Below are positions 60,431-64,000 of a DNA stretch of 64,000 nt, in pieces. The stretch is from Anastatus disparis (taxonomy: Eukaryota > Arthropoda > Insecta > Hymenoptera > Eupelmidae): assembly GCA_017163975.1 (NCBI GenBank), contig JAFFSR010000265.1:558001-622000 (forward strand), written 5' to 3'. Numbering within the stretch: the first letter of the stretch is position 1; every line of letters starts with the position of its first letter. Below the pieces are notes generated by a model that worked only from the letters and a program-made list of their open reading frames with translations, was not told the DNA's origin and ran no database searches. Made by a program: the position numbers and the translations under genes.

Positions 60431-63400
60431 ATGAGAGCTCACTGATACATCTTCCAAAATTTTATTCCATACCTTCGAATTTTTACTAAAATATTATACA
60501 AATCAATAATTTTACAATATTTTAAATTGAATAACAACACTATACATTTATAAATTACGTATTTAAATCTTAAGTGTAATTCTTCTACAACGTTACAAAT
60601 TTCATCTTTTGGGACCCTATTTATTGCTTTCATGAAAATGTTCAATTTAAAAAATATTTCAGTAATAATACCAGCGTCTTCAAAGAAACTCTTAATTTTA
60701 TATTTCTGAATATAAAATTTTTTTGTACCACAAACCGAAAAATTGCACCCTTCAAATCCCTATTTTTACCTCAAAGATTATTTACTCGAAAAATAACTTT
60801 AAGAATAGAATCAGTGAGTGAAAGAAATGAAATTTTCTATAATTTGTTATAGAATTTATTGCCACCAGTTTTTTCATGAAAATTTAATAAAGCCGTATCA
60901 CTTAACCTGTCAAGAAAAAAACTGATAGAAATAAGAAATTGATGCATGATCGTCATGACAATTGAATGATTTTTTTTATTCACTAAGAATTTTATTAACA
61001 CATTTAGCATCACAGCTAGTCTTTTTATAGTTAAAATCTTGAATTATCTGTAGAACTCTTAAAAATAAAAATCTACAAGACGCTTTTTGCATATAATTTT
61101 GATTATAAGAGCAACTTTTTAATTCCATATCAAACATAATAATGAAATATTAAGAAATTTTCAGACTTTCCATGATCAATTATAATTTCGAAAGTAAAAT
61201 TACAGTACGTAAAATGTTTAATCCCTGTAAAATTAATTATTTTATCTTTTGTAAAGTTTGCCTGGAATAGTTAACGTTAAAATACAATTAAAGTTTTGAT
61301 TACAAAGGACAGTAGCAACGTGTAACAAGCTCAATTCGCATAAAATTAAGAACTTTTACAGTAAAGCCTTTAGTAAAATAAGCTAATTACATGAAGCATT
61401 TTAACATTAGATAAATTTCATAAAACTTTGATGGAATTTTTTCGTTACGTAAAATTACATTTTTTTCATATTCAAACATTCTTAAACTCATTTTTGAATA
61501 TTTGAAAACTTCATCGTACAATTTATTTTAACTTTTAACTTAAAAATGCATATGCAATCAAAATATGATTTCCTTATTGAATTGATTAATATTTTATTAA
61601 CATTAAAATTGGTTTTTAATTCTAGGAAATTTAATTCTTAAATTTTTCTCTACAATCTCTTTTTAATCGTAGTGTAGATTATTTTTCGCATTTAATACAA
61701 TGTATATTTTTACAAGTTAAAATTCTATTATAGGTTTACATTGAAAACATGTTTTAAGTATGCATGTAAATTTTTGTTAATATTCTTATTAGAAAATCAA
61801 TTTTCAGCGTGCATCTAAAACAATATATTTTTCAAACAAACGCATGGAACTTTTCGTACTTGTTATCAAACGACAAAATTCATGTTTCTCTATGAGTAGA
61901 ACGTGTCTTAGTTATTGAATTAATTGAATAAAAAATTAAAAGAAAGAAAATGAAAAGATTTGTAACAACTGCGAAAGTGATATAACAGTTAAACTTATAG
62001 TGTCCAGCCGTAGCAGCAACGAGAAAAAGACTTAATATATCAAGTGATCTAAGAAACAATTTAAGTGATTTAGAATCTTGTAATAAAAGTATATCTTTTT
62101 TAAAACACGTGAACTATCTTCATGTAATATGATTTTATCTTACAAAATTGTCCCATGAAAATTAATAATTGTATTATTATCAAAACTCTGTATACAAAAT
62201 TCTATAACAAAAACATATTTGTGAAATTGTAAATTAATTAACGTAAATGAATTTCAAACATGTAACAAACGAAGCGTATACCTATGTAAAACGTATTAAA
62301 CTGTACCACAACTTTGTAGTCGCTAATGACCAGAAGGTCGATGTGACATTGAATAAGCAAAAAAATAAAAAAATCGAGACATTTCTATTTGTTAGGAAAA
62401 TTTTCTTATTTTCTAAAATGTTATAAATAATACCAAAGCGCAATCCGGCACATAAAATTGATTTCTTTATTGAAAACTTTTGAATTGTCAATATACTGGT
62501 TGAATTCATAAAGTTTATCCAATACACCAATTAATGAATATTGCCTGCTAACCGTGTATCGATGCAAACTTTTATTTACTTGGTGAAATTCAGAAACTAA
62601 TACACCTATTCTAGTGCACGAGTAATTCACATTTCGTACCCCGAAAAACAGAAATCAAGAAAAATTTGTATTTCCATTTAGGAAACAATGTTATCAAGAT
62701 TTCATTTTTAAATTTTAAAAGCACGATCGGTTTTTATAATTTAGAAAACTAATTCACAAATTCATTATTACCAATTAGAATATGATAAATTTAAATTCGT
62801 TGAAAGTAATAAAAATGAACATATATTTTTTGTTCTAATGTATTCAATATTAGCAATGAAAATTTTCTTTTTTCCTAAGAAATTCTAGAAAATTCTTACT
62901 CAGAACGATAAACATCAAAGCTAAGAAAGACAAGATGAAACTTTTTCCAATATCTTTTGCTTATTCTTTAAGTCTCGTGGGATTCATGGCTTTTGAAACG
63001 AAGAAAAGTTGTTATATACATGTGTGTGTATGTATATATTGAAACTTCTTTTATAGTTTTTGTATCAAAAGATTAGACATACAACTCGGATAAAATCGAA
63101 TAAATCTAAATAAAACGCCAGATGAAAGTATTTAGAAAAGATAAAATGTCGAAATTTTATTGGAGATAAATATTTAGTGAAAAGCACAGCGATGAAAAAA
63201 AACATAAGTGTGAAAGATTAATTTTTAAGTTATTTTTTCTTATGGTTATCAAATATTTATTTTTAGAATAAAATTGTAAAGAAAATTAATACATTTTTCA
63301 CAAAAAAATTGAATTTTTGATTCTCATTCTTTTTAAGTGAAAAACTAAAGAATCGATAGAAATGCAATATCTTTATAAAAACCACTGTTCAAAATATTTT

Positions 63401-64000
63401 ATGGTATTTTCTTATAACGATGAATCTTTTTTATCTATATTTAACAATTTTAATGTGCATATAAAACTTTAATAGTTATACAAGGTTCTACTAATAATAA
63501 ATGTACACTCAACGTTTCGAAATGTCATTAAATGTCAAAACTGTTCTTCATCCAAGTTAATTTAATTAATCTATATAGAGTTTTAATTTCCCAATAAGGT
63601 TTTGATTACCAGTAGCATATCAGACTTGAAAATTCATATAATAACATCCTAGATTTGATATTTAATCATTTTAATTTCCAATTCAACATAACGAGTTTTC
63701 GTAGCAATTTCCTTTTTATTTACAAAAATATTACATTTAACATTTCGATAAAGTCTTTTGCCCGTCTACTTTGTATTAAGAATCGTTTAACAAATGAACT
63801 CACCAAATGCTATTTGTTTAACAAGCTTTTTTCCTCTTCTCTTCTCTTCTTTTAACGCATTTATAACACTTTAAAGTTCTTCAAACAAAAATTGAGAAAC
63901 TTTTCGTCGAACAACTCGAGCAATAGTACTAACGAAAAGCTTTTCGGATGAACTTATTACCCAACAAACGTACTTCCGCTTATGCATACACATAAACACA
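60431..64000. other. AT-rich non-coding DNA to the window end
   Basis: Several short open frames of 60-82 codons on both strands show no domain and background composition. I see no repeat, RNA gene or splice-flanked exon that can be supported. Confidence 0.5.

Noticed and set aside
1..64000. CRISPR arrays, operons, bacterial promoters or attachment sites
   Set aside because: No regularly spaced repeats of CRISPR type and no prokaryotic gene organisation; the window is eukaryotic.

Overview
This window is AT-rich, intron- or intergene-dominated animal DNA, most probably from an insect and plausibly a hymenopteran such as a parasitoid wasp. That assignment is inference. It rests on the base composition, the arthropod-type core promoter (TATA box plus a TCAGT initiator) in front of the only clear gene, the types of small transposon present, and an intronless ankyrin-repeat gene of a kind I associate with parasitoid wasps. 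There is no bacterial gene organisation: no operons, ribosome binding sites, rRNA or CRISPR. I found no functional tRNA gene; every tRNA-like sequence is the head of a SINE.

Layout. From 1 to about 48 kb the sequence is a gene desert. It is mostly low-complexity A/T DNA, interrupted by short GC-richer, CpG-bearing islands with purine/pyrimidine tracts. The strongest are near 6.6-7.0, 11.1-11.3, 12.4-16.0, 16.5-16.7, 18.6-18.8, 25.6-26.4, 32.0-32.4, 35.5-36.5, 40.9-41.1 and 43.7-44.0 kb. They look like regulatory or 5'-UTR DNA of a developmental gene landscape, but nothing in the sequence proves this. One possible 34-codon exon with six cysteines lies at 3377-3478 (minus).

Mobile DNA. Eight copies of one tRNA-derived SINE (about 190-200 bp) are spread through the window; seven of the eight have the tRNA head on the minus strand. 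One clear and two decayed TTAA-flanked piggyBac-like MITEs lie at 23.2, 26.8 and 34.7 kb. Several other fold-back or TIR elements occur at 33.1, 37.6, 39.2, 52.5 and 58.2-58.9 kb. A decayed, frameshifted non-LTR reverse transcriptase remnant lies near 60.2-60.4 kb.

The gene. At 48851-50188 (+) is a single-exon, 445-codon ankyrin-repeat protein with a well-placed TATA/initiator promoter. Its coding frame does not really end at the stop. After two closely spaced in-frame TAA codons the same frame stays open for another 69 codons, and that segment reads like the expected C-terminal tail of such proteins. The annotated protein is therefore either recently truncated, a pseudogene, or subject to stop readthrough. 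Directly upstream are a four-unit 40-bp tandem repeat and a large inverted repeat (about 170-bp arms, 29-nt loop) with a third diverged copy. This cluster around the ankyrin gene is the most interesting part of the window.
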